Below, piece by piece: positions 1 to 10,740 of a stretch of 64,000 bases of DNA. Within the stretch, counting starts at the first letter, position 1; each line of letters starts with the position of its first letter. Source of the stretch: Termitomyces sp. T153. Taxonomy: Eukaryota; Basidiomycota; Agaricomycetes; Agaricales; Lyophyllaceae. The stretch covers positions 124,001 to 188,000 of the forward strand of contig JACKQL020000057.1 of the NCBI GenBank assembly GCA_018296165.2, in the 5' to 3' direction. The notes under the pieces were generated by a model. The model ran no database searches. It was not told the origin of the DNA and saw only the letters and a list, made by a program, of their open reading frames with translations. Made by a program: the position numbers and the translations under genes.

Positions 1-2
1 AT

Positions 3-1170
3 GTGAGGGCCTGCAAACCTTGTCTCTGGGCCAAGGTACTCTGCCATTGCCCCCATGGATTATTGAAGCCCCTCCCTGTCAGCCAATGCCCCTGGTCCTC
101 AATATCAATGGATCATATTGTTGAGCTCCCCAACTCCAAAGGTTTCAATGCAATTCTCATTGTTGTCTGCTGCCTCATCAAACAAGCCCTCTTCATCCCC
201 TGTCACACCACCAACAATGCTCTGGAGTTTGCAAGACTATTCCTCAAACATGCATTCTCCAAGCATGGACTCCTGGATGACATCATCTCTGACTATGGCC
301 CCCTGTTTGTATCCCATTTTTGGCAATTGCTATACAAGGCGCTCAAAATTAAAACTAATCTCTCCACCACCTATCATTCAGAGACCAATGGACAGACCAA
401 ATGAGTAAACCAGATGTTGGAACAGTATCTCTGCCTCTATGTTAACTATTTACAGAATGACTGGCACACAGAACTCCCCCTTGCTGAGTTTACCTACAAC
501 AACATGACCCACTCTTCCACCAGAGTTTCCCCCTTCTACACCAACAAGGGCTATAACTCCCAACTCACCCTATCTCTCAAGGACATCCCTTCTCACATCA
601 CCTACAAAGTTGCCAAGGACCTCCGATCCCTTCACCAGTTCCTCCGGAACAAGATCAACACCACCAATCAAGCCTACTCCAAGTATGCTGACACCCAATG
701 CAAACTGACCCCCAACTGGCCCTCCAGCACCTTGGTTTAGCTTGATCAATTAAACCTCAAGACCTGGAGGCCCTTGGTCAAGCTCAATCATAAACATTTC
801 AGCCCCTTCAAAGTCCTCCAGAAGGTCTCCATGCATGCCTATAAGCTTGACCTGCCTCTGGGCCTGAAGGGCCTCCACCCCATGTTCCACATCCAACTCC
901 TTAAAAAACATGCTCCAGATCCCTTCTCTGGGCAATGCCCCAGTCAACCACCCCCCATTGAAGTTGAGGATGAGTATCACTACAAAGTCAACTGAATCCT
1001 CAACTCCCACATGGTCCATGGCCAACTCTAATACTTGGTCCACTGGAAGGGCTATAGGCCTAAGGATGACACTTGGGAACTCCAAAAAAACCTCAATGAA
1101 GCCCCCAACAAACTCCAGGACTTTTATTGATGGCACCCCACCAAGCTCTGGAACCCCCAAGACTAGCAAA
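3..1170 (+). pseudogene. E1 integrase and chromodomain remnant
   Basis: Integrase core of a Ty3/gypsy Pol. The catalytic triad can be placed: Asp in SMDHIVELP (about 110), Asp in IISDYGPLF (about 290) and Glu in YHSETNGQT (about 380). The core continues through ELPLAEFTYNN, then the C-terminal barrel ([25 protein letters not shown] at about 800-910) and a chromodomain (QYLVHWKGYRPKDDTWE, about 1030-1085). Stop codons interrupt the frame at about 402, 740, 993 and 1129, so this is not a working gene. The zinc-binding N-terminal domain is outside the window. Confidence 0.88.
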
Positions 1171-1759
1171 TACAGATGGGATTCAACTCTCATGAGTAAC
1201 TCTTGGCATGTTTTTATTTTCTTATTTCCTGACACAGTCTAAAAAAACTTAATCACCCCAGGCCAGAGGTCCAATAGATTCATATTTACATGTGTGGTAT
1301 TACATAATAATACAGAAGATGCTGGTCCAATGCAGAGTACAAGTCCAAGAAACCCCCTCACTCCTCCTCCTCCTCCAGGATCCTCTGCACCCCACTCCTG
1401 ACCATATCCACCTCCAGCTGCATGACAATGATGGCAAGCACCTCTGGCTGCTCCAGCAATGGCTCTCCCACATCAGTCACAACCTCCCACCATGCCCCGG
1501 GATCTGCTGCACTTCTCCACCAATGCCCCACCAACAGCCACCCCATCTGCCTGAAACCCTGCTCCAACTCCAGCAGAAGCTTCCTGGGCATCTGTGCCAA
1601 CCCATTCTGCATTGAAGCATAAGTGGCTGATGCCCTATCAAGGAGGACATGGTGCTGTCGAACCCAGTCTGGATAACTTGGTATTAGCAGAATGAGATGG
1701 GGGGAAGCAGGTGAACTTACGCATTATTCTCCAACATCTGGAGGCCACCTTGTTGGCCA

Positions 1760-3215
1760 GCCATTTCTCATGTCACCTCCCCACCTCTGCCCTGACTCCC
1801 TCTGCCTCTGCAGCCCCTTGCCCTACCTCCACCATCTGCTTCACCTGCACCTCCAATTGTGCCAGCCATTCCCACAAACCTCACACCTCCAACAACCCCT
1901 CTGCAATCATCTGCATAGCTGCCTCCAGCTCCCCCCACACCAAGTCCCAACTCCTCCTCACCTTGTCATGCTCCCACTGAACCCCATTACAGTCCTCTGC
2001 AATCCTCTGGACCTCCTCCTCATGCAACACCAGCAGCTGAGACAATGCCTCCACCCACTGCTGCCAAAATGTCTTGGGACAATGGGAGAAGGGATGGGGT
2101 CCCCACCAGCCCCTTCCATCAGGACCCCCAACATGGAGGAGTAAACATGTGGCCCTAGGGAGCCTGCCATTGACTCCTCCCCATGCAGCCATTTGCTAGG
2201 CCTCGCCTTCAGAGAAGGGAATGCTCTCCATTTTCCCTTGTCACATGTCATGGGGGCCCCCTCCCTCTGCCCACCCTGTGGGGGTCCCATCTTCATTGAC
2301 TGCCCTACACTACCTCCATGCTCTATCCCTGAACCCCAACCCAAAACCCTCCCCTTACAACCCTTGAGCAACTGCCCTGCCACCCACTCCACATCCCAGC
2401 CCTGCTCCTTTGCCACACAGGCCATGCACTAACTCAGCAAAATCAGACATTTTTTGTGTCTCAAGTGACATGGCATGCACACCAAGGTGTCTTAGCAGGA
2501 ACCCAGTGTTGGTTCCTCAAACTTGCAGTGCTCACCGCAGCAAGCATAAAAGGCACATTGAACATCAGATCAGCTCCAAACCCCACAAACAACACTATCA
2601 ACTTACCAGAGCTTCTGCTTGACACTATTTGAGGGTTGGGGGACCTTGCACTTGTCCCACTGCCTCCACAAACCTCTCGGGGGTCATGTCTGCCTGAGCC
2701 ACCTGCAACACTTCTGGAACTGCCATAATTTGCCCCGGAACAAAGTTTGGCCTTGAAGATTGCTACGCTGATGCTGAAGCAGGTGGTGCCAGAACCATGC
2801 CTTGGGACAAAGACCTGGACAGGCCAGCCACCACAGTGGACAACTCTGTCAAAATTGATCAACCATGACAGAATGTAGAAAATAGACTGGCACTCACAAC
2901 TATGATACATGGCCTCAATGCATCAATAGCTATGATGAGACTTGGACTCCCCCAAAGAGGAGGGGGCAGGAAATGCAGACTGCAACAGGGACTGTACCAA
3001 CAATGTTGGAGAGTAAGTAGAAGATAACATTGCAAAGAGTTGAGGAACTCTGGGGTACATCTGACCCTTTTTATGACTTGGGAAGGACCCCCTGACAAAC
3101 AGCAGCCATGCTTTGACTTTGTTCCCCACACTGCTGCTGCTTGCTGCAGTTTGATCAATATTACTTGGCTTCAATTCCCATGCCCTGCCAATTTCTGAAC
3201 CACACTCCATGTCTT
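1760..3215 (-). pseudogene. Antisense accessory gene of Ty3 element, copy 1 (zinc-cluster and coiled-coil remnant)
   Basis: Opposite strand to pol, between chromodomain and 3' LTR. Homologous to copies at about 30640-32150 and 33246-34220. In minus-strand order: a Ser-rich N-terminal part containing SNIDQTA, a GPP-TLK-stop-CQ segment, an intron at 2606-2558 (donor GTAAGT; acceptor CAA where the other copies have AG), a cysteine cluster at about 2557-2440 (C-x2-Y-x6-C, 15 residues, then CMPCHLRHKKC), a conserved ACVAKEQGWDVEWVAGQL block, and a Glu/Arg-rich C-terminal region now frameshifted. Stops lie in the cluster linker and just after it. Function unknown; the cysteine spacing resembles fungal Zn(II)2Cys6 regulators. 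Confidence 0.6.
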
Positions 3216-3243
3216 GAGGGTCTCAATGCTAAAGAGGGGGTGA

Positions 3244-4270
3244 TGTCACAACCCCCTCCTCCTTGACCCCCACATATTGCTCCCTACCTGCTCACTCCCC
3301 CAGAGTCCCTCCCAATGCCCTGCCAAACTCCCTAACCTATGGCCAACTCTGACACTTCTCCAGCAAACCCTGACAACCCCCTGATCAACTCTGATGCCTT
3401 CTCTGCAGCCATTGATGCTTCTCCTGACTTCCCCTGAGCTCCCAAGACCTCCTCCACCATTCCTGACCACATCATGCACCCCCCACCCCAGTTCACCTGA
3501 TCTGCTCTGAAGCACCCTGACAACCCCAGAGTGCCTGCATCCCCAACTGATCCCATCAGAATGCCACCATAGCCTGCCCCTTGATCATACCTGACACCTG
3601 TTGACTCTGCATAACTCCATTGAGCCCTGCCACTATGCTTGCTGTCCTCCAGAGCTACCCAGTAGTCAGTATATAAGTCATAAAGTAGCTCCTTGTACTC
3701 TAGTCTTGATATTGGATTAACTGATTTCCTGTGTCTTGTGTTTCCCTCTGTTGCTATTTCTACTTCTAGTCTTGAATCTATCTCTTTTGTCTGTCTCATC
3801 TTGTCTCATCTCCATCTTGTCTTGATTGTCTCTATTCCCTTTGTTTCCTAAGTTCTTCCATCTCTGTCATCAGTACAAACTCTGCACACATGCTATGAAC
3901 CCTAAACATTCTTATGACAACTCCAGACCTCACTCTTTGCTTGGCCCTGAACCCATCAAGTCTTACTTGATCCTCTGTCAAACTCCGGCTCCACCCCCAT
4001 CCTCTAGCAAAGCCTCCATCTACCCTGCAATCCATTTATGTGCTTACAAACTTGTTCCTGATGCCCGCCCAAGCCCAACATTAATATACTTGGTCTTAGA
4101 CTTCTCCAGACCACTCCAGACTTGCTTAGACCACTTCCCTTAGCTTCCCCTCACAAGTCTCTCCACTCTGCATCAGCCCCAGAGTGCTAGGTTATAAGCA
4201 CAAGACATCACATCTACCTAGTAAGGATTCACCAGTGTAGCTGAGCCCTTGTAGTCAGTGGAACCTGACA
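3244..4270 (+). mobile_element. LTR A (3' LTR of E1, 1027 bp)
   Basis: Begins TGTCACAACC and ends GGAACCTGACA, giving TGTCA/TGACA terminal inverted repeats. Directly upstream is a purine tract (AAAGAGGGGG), as expected for the 3' LTR plus-strand primer. A TATA-like GTATATAA lies at about 3669, followed by a pyrimidine-rich T-C-T-T-G-T-rich stretch to about 3850. It aligns along its length with LTRs B, C and D. No 5-bp duplication can be tested because the 5' LTR is outside the window. Confidence 0.9.
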
Positions 4271-5040
4271 ACAACAATGTTTGGACAGACTATAAGAACC
4301 TTGAGTACTTCTGTACAGCAAAGAAACTCAATCAACACCAAGCTCAATAGTCCTTGTATCTGGCCAACTGGGCAAATCAGATGCACTGTCCAGAAGAGCC
4401 AATCATGACATGGCATAAGAGTAGGCAATAAGACAACATTCTATTCCTTAAGTTTGTGCTCTAGAAGGGATTGTGGTCCAAGGAGATGAGGTAAACATCC
4501 TCAAGAACATCTGACAAGGGAACTGGGAGGGTGTGCAGAAGGATGCTGTGGTTCAAGCTGCCCAGGCCCTTCAAGTCCAATATGCCAGTGGAGTGAAATC
4601 AGTTCATGCAGATGAGGAGGGCCTCCAGGATGGACTTCTGACATACTGAGGATACATATATTGCCCAACATCCCAAAATGCCTTTGGCATGTTGCAGAGC
4701 AGCACCACAACTCCCAGGTGGCAAGGCATTCTGGTAAGTGGAAGACCCTGGAGCTGATGTTCCAGAACTATTGGTGGCCTCAGATGTCCCAGTATATAGG
4801 CACCTACACCAGTACCTGCAATCTCTGCCTCAAGCTCTGTTGTCAGTCACCCATGGGTCAACTCCACCCTATTCCCATCCCAGCTGCCTGCTAGAGTGTT
4901 GCTGCAGTGAATTTCATTGTTGAACTTCCAGATGCTCATGGGTACAATGCAGTTATAGTGGTGGTGAACCTTTATAGGAAGCAAGCTCATTTCATTCCTA
5001 CTCATGCCACCTGCTCTGCCTTAGGAGCCACCAACCTGGA
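4271..5040 (+). pseudogene. Ty3/gypsy pol fragment E4 (RNase H end, integrase zinc domain, start of core)
   Basis: A pol family distinct from E1. Translated in pieces: VWTDYKNLEYF and a QHQAQ-type RNase H end (about 4278-4350), then the integrase HHCC zinc-binding domain (SQVARHSGKWKTLELM, NYWWPQMSQYIGTYTS, CNLCLK, about 4690-4840), then the start of the catalytic core (FIVELPDAHGY, HFIPTHATCS, about 4905-5020). Multiple stops. It begins exactly at the end of LTR A, so E1 probably landed in it. Confidence 0.8.
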
Positions 5041-5197
5041 CCAGAACAATGTTTGATTCCCAACTTTTGAGATTGACCAGTGGCATGACTATCTCCTTTA
5101 CTTTTCTCTTCATCTCCTTTACTTCTACTTTGTTGTGCAGTTGCTGGTGGCAACCTTACACTCCTCCCCCTTTGGAAACTCACCTTTTTCTTCATTT

Positions 5198-5350
5198 CTT
5201 GACTCCATTCTTGGCTTCCCACATGTCCAATGCCTCGCAGCTTTCGAGCTCAAAGCCAGGTAACCACGCATCGTGTTCGGGCCCATATCCAACCCATCTC
5301 ACCAAATACTGGTGACTGCTATCTGGTATTAAGAACAGCTGACCAAGTCG
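5198..5350 (-). pseudogene. Ty3/gypsy chromodomain scrap E5
   Basis: Minus-strand reading contains QYLVRWVGYGPEHDAWLPG followed by ELESCEALDMWEAKNG, the hallmark of a chromodomain at the C-terminus of a Ty3/gypsy integrase. No integrase core is recognisable upstream. Unlike E1 and E4 it retains several CpG dinucleotides, so it belongs to a younger or less mutated element. From 5350 to the RasGEF stop at 5589 I see no gene. Confidence 0.7.
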
Positions 5351-5588
5351 TGGTAGGGTCAAGCAAAACATCTTGAACTCAGTCATAAGCCTTGTGACGG
5401 CAAGAAGTGCAGTGTATATAGTAATCTTACATGGGTTTCTCAAATAAAGAAACATACTGGGAGGCGCGGCCTGCACATATATCCATATGAGAACCAATAA
5501 GTTTTTGTTCCGAATAGAAAGTAGCTGTTTACAGAGACATAGAGGGTAATATGGAAACTCAATTGCGAGAGTTGCGTCACTGGACAGA

Positions 5589-8500
5589 TCACCAAAAAAT
5601 CAGTTTACGAAGAATTGCAGCATCCCGCGGTTGGGCACCCCCGGGTTGAGCAGAACGATAGTCATCAACTTCTGTCTCGATGGGGGCAATACGGGATTTT
5701 TGCATCTGGTATCGGACGTAAGAGGGCAAGATATTTGACAATTGATTTGAGGAGAGCGTACCTGGAGGGTCATGACTGGCTTTAGAAGAAGTTCTTTGAT
5801 ATGAGTCCGTTCCGTAAAATTGTAATCAGCAGCTGTCCTGCACTGCGCCTGGCATTGAGCAGTGCTTGAGATAAACTTTCCCATCATGTTAAATTTGCCC
5901 CAATGGATTTTAGTGTGGTCAGACGAGTGAAAGTCCCCGTTGCCTTCATGGGCTTTGATAAGGTCGGACATGTGTACTTCACTGAGGAACTCCTTCAAGA
6001 AAAAGCAAAACAGAGGATATATATATGACGTACAGGGCGGGTATACACGCGCCTTTCGAATTTCGAAGGGCAAGGCGATATGCACGATGTGAGCGTATGT
6101 GTTGTAGTAGGACATCCCAGGATTGGAGGTTTTTAGCCTGATCAGGAGATTTGGCTTTGAATTGCTCCATTGTTTCGTCTCCTGCGAATGTTGCATTATT
6201 GATACCTGCAACGAACGCACGCAGGGCAGAGTAGTTGTTCAATGCTCGCAGTCTCTGCGCAATTTCAACAAGTTTCTCGATTTGCTTGACACGTGCCCTT
6301 GGTGTCTTGTGGCATAGTATTAAAGAGACAACCCTAAAGAGAGCAGGGTGTAAGAATTATTTTCTGTATCATTCCAGCTGACATACCAATCGGCAAGATG
6401 ATTTGAAACGGCATTAAAAGCAGAGATAGGATCCTTTCCATCCTTCCTGCCAGACACAAATGTATACGCAAGCCAATGTCGCGGCTAATGGTACATCAGA
6501 AACACTCGAGATATCTCGAGCAAGATGACGCACTTTGATATCCAAAAATAACTTGACTTCGATACGAGTTATCTCCTGAGCAATCTCCTCTGGCTCCAGG
6601 GCCTGAATTTCTTGAGACACTTTAAGAAGGTCTTTGACAAGCTGTTTCTCGGACACATCCATATCAGATTGTCCAATGTTAGCTTTAAGCCCTATAGCCA
6701 ATCTCGAGGGAAGAGGAAAACTAGATTTGCGCTCTCGAGATACCACAGCGGATATGGGATCTGGTTGCTCTTGTACGGGGGAGGGTGAAACCGAGTCATC
6801 CCCTGACAGATGAGCTTCTTCATCCTCATATAGATCATCATTCTCATCAGCTGTGTCGAGCTTCATTGCCCAGGCGGCATCATGGTCAATAAGAGTTGGC
6901 AACATTTCCAGAAAAGGTAGAAGTTCGGAACCGTAGTGCAGGAGATGGGTTTTTGAGATGATCGACATGATTAAAGCAGAGAGTGCACTTGCTGTTCCCC
7001 GTACAGCGAAGTCGTGCGGATAGTCGCGTATCCACAATTCAAGCAGGTGGCAGATCCTATGCAAATGCAAACATAGTACGAAACAAACAGAGAACAGCGG
7101 TCGGAAACATACCTCATCTGCGCAAAACAAGCGAACATGGGATCTCCTGAAGACTTTTCGTCTAATTCACGTATTCGTGACTGCATCTTAAGCACCACAC
7201 TCCTTGGACATGCAAATCGGCGGTAGGTCAACAAGAAATGAGTAATGTATGAGGGATCTGGGCCGGTATCAGTCGTGGTATGCTGAGTATAGATGCAAGA
7301 TCACTCACCATCTCCGCTTACAGCTAGAAAGAGAAGCTTGTTTAACAGGTCATCCAAAGTGGCCCATTGTCCTGGTCGGGTGGGATTCCTATGCAGATTT
7401 CTGACTGATGTTACCACATAAGATAGCAAAAGCCTTACGATTCTTTCTCCTTATGTTCTTTCTCCTTCTTAGGTTTGGATGGCTCCACCCCATCTTTCAC
7501 AGCGTCAGGCGCCCGTGTCGTGTCAGGTCCAGCCTTTTGAGAGGTGTTCAACCCGCCCGATACTGTTGATATTGAGCCTCGTAGTGTTACGGCCGAATAT
7601 TCCTTTTCGTATGAAATACGGGAAGACCGTGATTGAACAGGAGAAGTCAGAAACGATTGATGACCCGTCTTTGGAGATGTTTTTGTCTCTTCTTGGTCGT
7701 TACCCCCGACGGACGAGATCGTTGGTGTCGTTTTCAAAAGCCTGCGTGACTGGTGATCGTAGAGGATAGAGGGAGATACCAGATCTTGGTACTCGGAACC
7801 TTGACTACGGTGTTTACCTGTAGACTCATTAGAGTCTCAGAAATTAAGAAACCATATTAAGTCGGACCTTTGTCCTGTTCATCCTTGATGATACATTCGT
7901 AAAGCCTTACAAATGCTTTCCGCAGTCCGTCTTCGTTCGACTTCGTGACAAGTGCAAACTCAGAACTGTATTGGCGAGCGATTGCATGTGCCTCGTAGAC
8001 GCCCACCTCGGGTTGGGTATCATTCTTGCAAGCAAGAATATTAGTTGGTAACTTCAAGTCTTTATAATAACCTAAAGTAGTCTCAGCGTCTGGATGAGTC
8101 GACTGAGTGAGGAACTTACGCAGAAGTTCTTCGACAGGGTTGAACGAGACCTTGTAGCTTGTATCGTAACAGATCAGGACTCCGTTGATTGTAGAGTTGT
8201 CTAGCCAATCTAGGGGCTCTACAAGTACGCTCGGTACGTCTATTTCAACGACACGGAGAGGATGAGTAGATCCCTCGTGACTGAGTTCCCCATCCCAATA
8301 AGAACCTGCAAAGAGGCAGAAATAAGTCACGAGGCTGCAGGACGTAATAAAGAGAGATGGATACATCTGCTAAAAGTCCCCTGCAGGCGACCGCGTGTAC
8401 CATGTCTGATGGCTGTTGATTTTCCACATCCAGCTGTTCCTACCACAATCATGGTACAAGGTGAACTAGAGGATGAGCTACCAGTTTTGTGATTATCGTC

Positions 8501-9335
8501 TGATAACTGATGTCTTCCACTGTTCATGGATGTGCCACTTCCACTTCGAATGCGTCCTGAAGTAACTATTGATACGGGCTGCAATATAGAAGACTCTGCA
8601 GAAGACAAAGGCTTCTGTCGCGACAATTCCGGAGTGCTGGAATTCGCAGAGGTGCTAACTGTGTTATTCATGACAGACGTCGAAGTCAGAGGCAGAGTGC
8701 GAGAAGGAAGAGAGAGGTCACCCCCACGAATGTGAGGCCGTGATGAATTCTTAAGCGAGGTATGGCGGTAACGTTCGCTAGGACCTGATCGCTCGAAATC
8801 CGAATCAACGGACCCGTCCCCTTCACCTGTAGAGCCAATGCTAGGCCGACGATTACGCTCATGTAAAGCACGATCGCGTTCAGAAGTAGTCATATTCTTG
8901 GGCAGGTCGAAGGCAATTCCCATATTACCCTGATTAGGATGGGACAAAACAGAAGATCTATCGCCGTCTCGACCAATGTGAATGAAAGAGTCAACCGACA
9001 TTGGCTTTCGGAGCCCTTGCACAGGAACAGTGAAGGGTAAAATTCGCCGGGAAGTATGTATTGTTGAATCGCATGGGGAAGTACAGACTGTCGCGAATGA
9101 ATCGGCATATGATGAGGTTGGAGGGAGAACGACAGGATCCTCGGGAACAGGCAAGAGATCGTCCCGACTGGAGCTTTTGAGCATTTCAGGAGGCAGAAGA
9201 AAGAGGTGTGAATGGCAGCGTATAAGAAGTTGCACTGCTCTTAGAAGTAAGTAGATACTCGAGCCTCGGCCAATGATCACAGTTGATGGACTCACAGGTC
9301 ACAACATTATCGCGACTCTGCAGTGACTTTTTCAT
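5589..9335 (-). CDS. RasGEF with N-terminal P-loop GTPase-like domain
   Basis: Guanine-nucleotide exchange factor for a Ras-family GTPase. In protein order: a Ser-rich low-complexity N-terminus, a P-loop GTAGCGKST (8417-8443), the rest of a Ras-like GTPase-type domain (GELSHEGSTHPLRVVEIDVP, TNILACKND), a Ser/Pro/Lys linker, the RasGEF N-terminal motif (WATLDDLLNKL, SYITHFLLTYRRFACP, about 7390-6890) and the catalytic CDC25-homology domain (LEPEEIAQEITRIE, NYSALRAFVAGINNATF, KIHWGKFNMMG, about 6610-5650). About ten short introns separate the exons; examples are 8074-8120 and the one joining IPAL to EVHMSDL. The last exon starts MQKSRIAPIE and stops at 5589. The start at 9335 is inferred: a 40-nt first exon (9335-9296) and an intron 9295-9238 lead into the long second exon. 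A start at the Met of PEMLKSSSRDD (about 9180) is the alternative. Confidence 0.87.
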
Positions 9336-9344
9336 CAAATTGTA

Positions 9345-10719
9345 ATGCCTAACCCAAGGGTTCTACTCACCGTAGGTCTGCACCCTCTCTCATTTTCTCA
9401 TTGTCTGATTGTCTGATTCCACTAGAATGACGACGGTCCTCCTCATCCAGAGGATTCTCCCTATATCTTAGGCCTATATCGTTACTTGACAGAGGAGATT
9501 GGTATCCCGACCAGATTGATCTCTTGAAATTCTCTCCTAATCAATATTCAATATTGAAGGCTGGAATGTCAAGGTCGTTGTGCCAAGCGCCCAGAAATCT
9601 TGGATCGGTCAGAAAATTCATCTCCTTGTACTGCTACTTACCTGGTTCTCTTCCCTAGGCAAAGCATATCATATAAAGGAAATCGCCCAAGGATCGTATT
9701 TCTACCCAAAAGAAGACGGAACAGGAGAAATATCAACCATTTCTAGGCCTTTGGAAATTGGAGAAATTGTTTATCTCTTCGTACAATCCTATCCGATCCG
9801 ACCTGATACTAGTTTGTACAGGCTGAATGGATTCTCTTAAATGGTGTATGGCATTGTCCTCTACTTTGAGGGGCCGTCTCTGATCATAAATCAGACACCC
9901 GCAACCTGTGCGAATGTCGCGCTACACAATCTTTTCCCCGGCGAGATTGACCTCATAGTAGGTTGTTATACTTTGTATATCGCTTTTGATATTCAAATCA
10001 CATTCATCAGGTTTCTGGACCTAATCTTGGTCGAAATACTTCTAGTAGGGTTTGGACTTTTGCACGTTCATGGCAGGGAAATAATCACTTGCTCCACAGC
10101 TGCATTCGCTTTGTCGTCAGGTACTATTGGGGCAGCACTGTCTTCCTCTCTGTCAAAGGTCCGATCAATTGCACTATCATACGGGACTGTGCTTTATCCG
10201 ACTCCGACGAAGCTCTTTATGCCTGCCCATCGATTGGGATCGTCGATTATCGTTCACCTGTGGAACAATTGGGGCAGAGATGAGGGAGGACTGAGAAATG
10301 GCGAGGTCGACTTGTACAACATCAACATTCCTTTGGGCGAGAGCTTGCTGACAGAAGAAGGCCCGAAGATATGCACAACAACAATGTGGCGGAATTCTTA
10401 TCGGCGTCTATTCAAGCGGATCTCGGTCGATACACATATGCCAAATGAGGCGTTCCCTGCAGGACCGGATGCACTGGGTCCCGGCACTCAAGATCCTAGA
10501 ACAGCAACCTCCTACGACATGGGAGGATTGGCCTTCAAATTCTCACCAGACATGACTGATCTAATCACGCCTTCTTTCTCATCACTCCCAGTCGGCACTG
10601 ATGCATGGGCTTTACACCAAGGCTGGATCAGCGTTACACCACTTCGTGCATCCTTCGGGGAACCAGACAACAATAATCAGAAGGATTTAGAGAGTAGGAT
10701 CTGGAAATTAAAACTCTAG
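9345..10719 (+). CDS. SurE-like 5'/3'-nucleotidase (survival protein SurE family)
   Basis: Predicted metal-dependent phosphatase of nucleoside monophosphates, SurE fold. Exons by splice signals and family match: 9345-9371, 9426-9501, 9560-9607, 9659-9768, 9822-9845, 9895-9957, 10011-10044, 10100-10719. Exon 1 encodes MPNPRVLLT and splices to NDDGPPHPEDSPYIL, giving the metal-binding NDDG motif at residues 10-13. Later motifs are VVPSAQKSWIGKAYHI, GTPATCANVALHNLFPGEIDL, SGPNLGRNTS, AFALSSGTIGAAL, and the C-terminal GTDAWALHQGWISVTPLR. All introns are GT-AG. An ATG at 9434 is out of frame, and an open-frame call beginning at 9580 would lose the active-site motif. There is no tubulin-tyrosine-ligase domain as in yeast Pby1. 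Start codon lies 9 bp from the proposed RasGEF start on the other strand. Confidence 0.9.
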
Positions 10720-10740
10720 AATTTTCTCATTTAACACTAA

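Larger units (their letters stand above)
1..4270 (+). mobile_element. Ty3/gypsy retrotransposon E1, 3' part (integrase, chromodomain, antisense module, 3' LTR)
   Basis: The element enters the window inside the integrase and runs to a 3' LTR ending at 4270. Order: integrase core and C-terminal domain, chromodomain, a ~2 kb region holding an antisense gene remnant, a polypurine tract at about 3231-3240, then the LTR. The 5' half lies outside the window. Several in-frame stops (for example after NGQTK at about 402 and at 740) show it is dead. CpG dinucleotides are almost absent. It is the same family as E2 and E3, judged by shared integrase, antisense module and LTR sequence. Confidence 0.9.

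Noticed and set aside
750..1235. 161-codon minus-strand open frame
   Set aside because: It is the reverse shadow of the integrase C-terminal domain and chromodomain, which are clearly encoded on the plus strand. A similar shadow lies at 29817-30197.
9360..9540. Possible upstream RasGEF exons on the minus strand
   Set aside because: The same bases are SurE exons 1-2 on the plus strand with a precise family match (NDDG, PYILGLYRYL), so the minus reading is a shadow.
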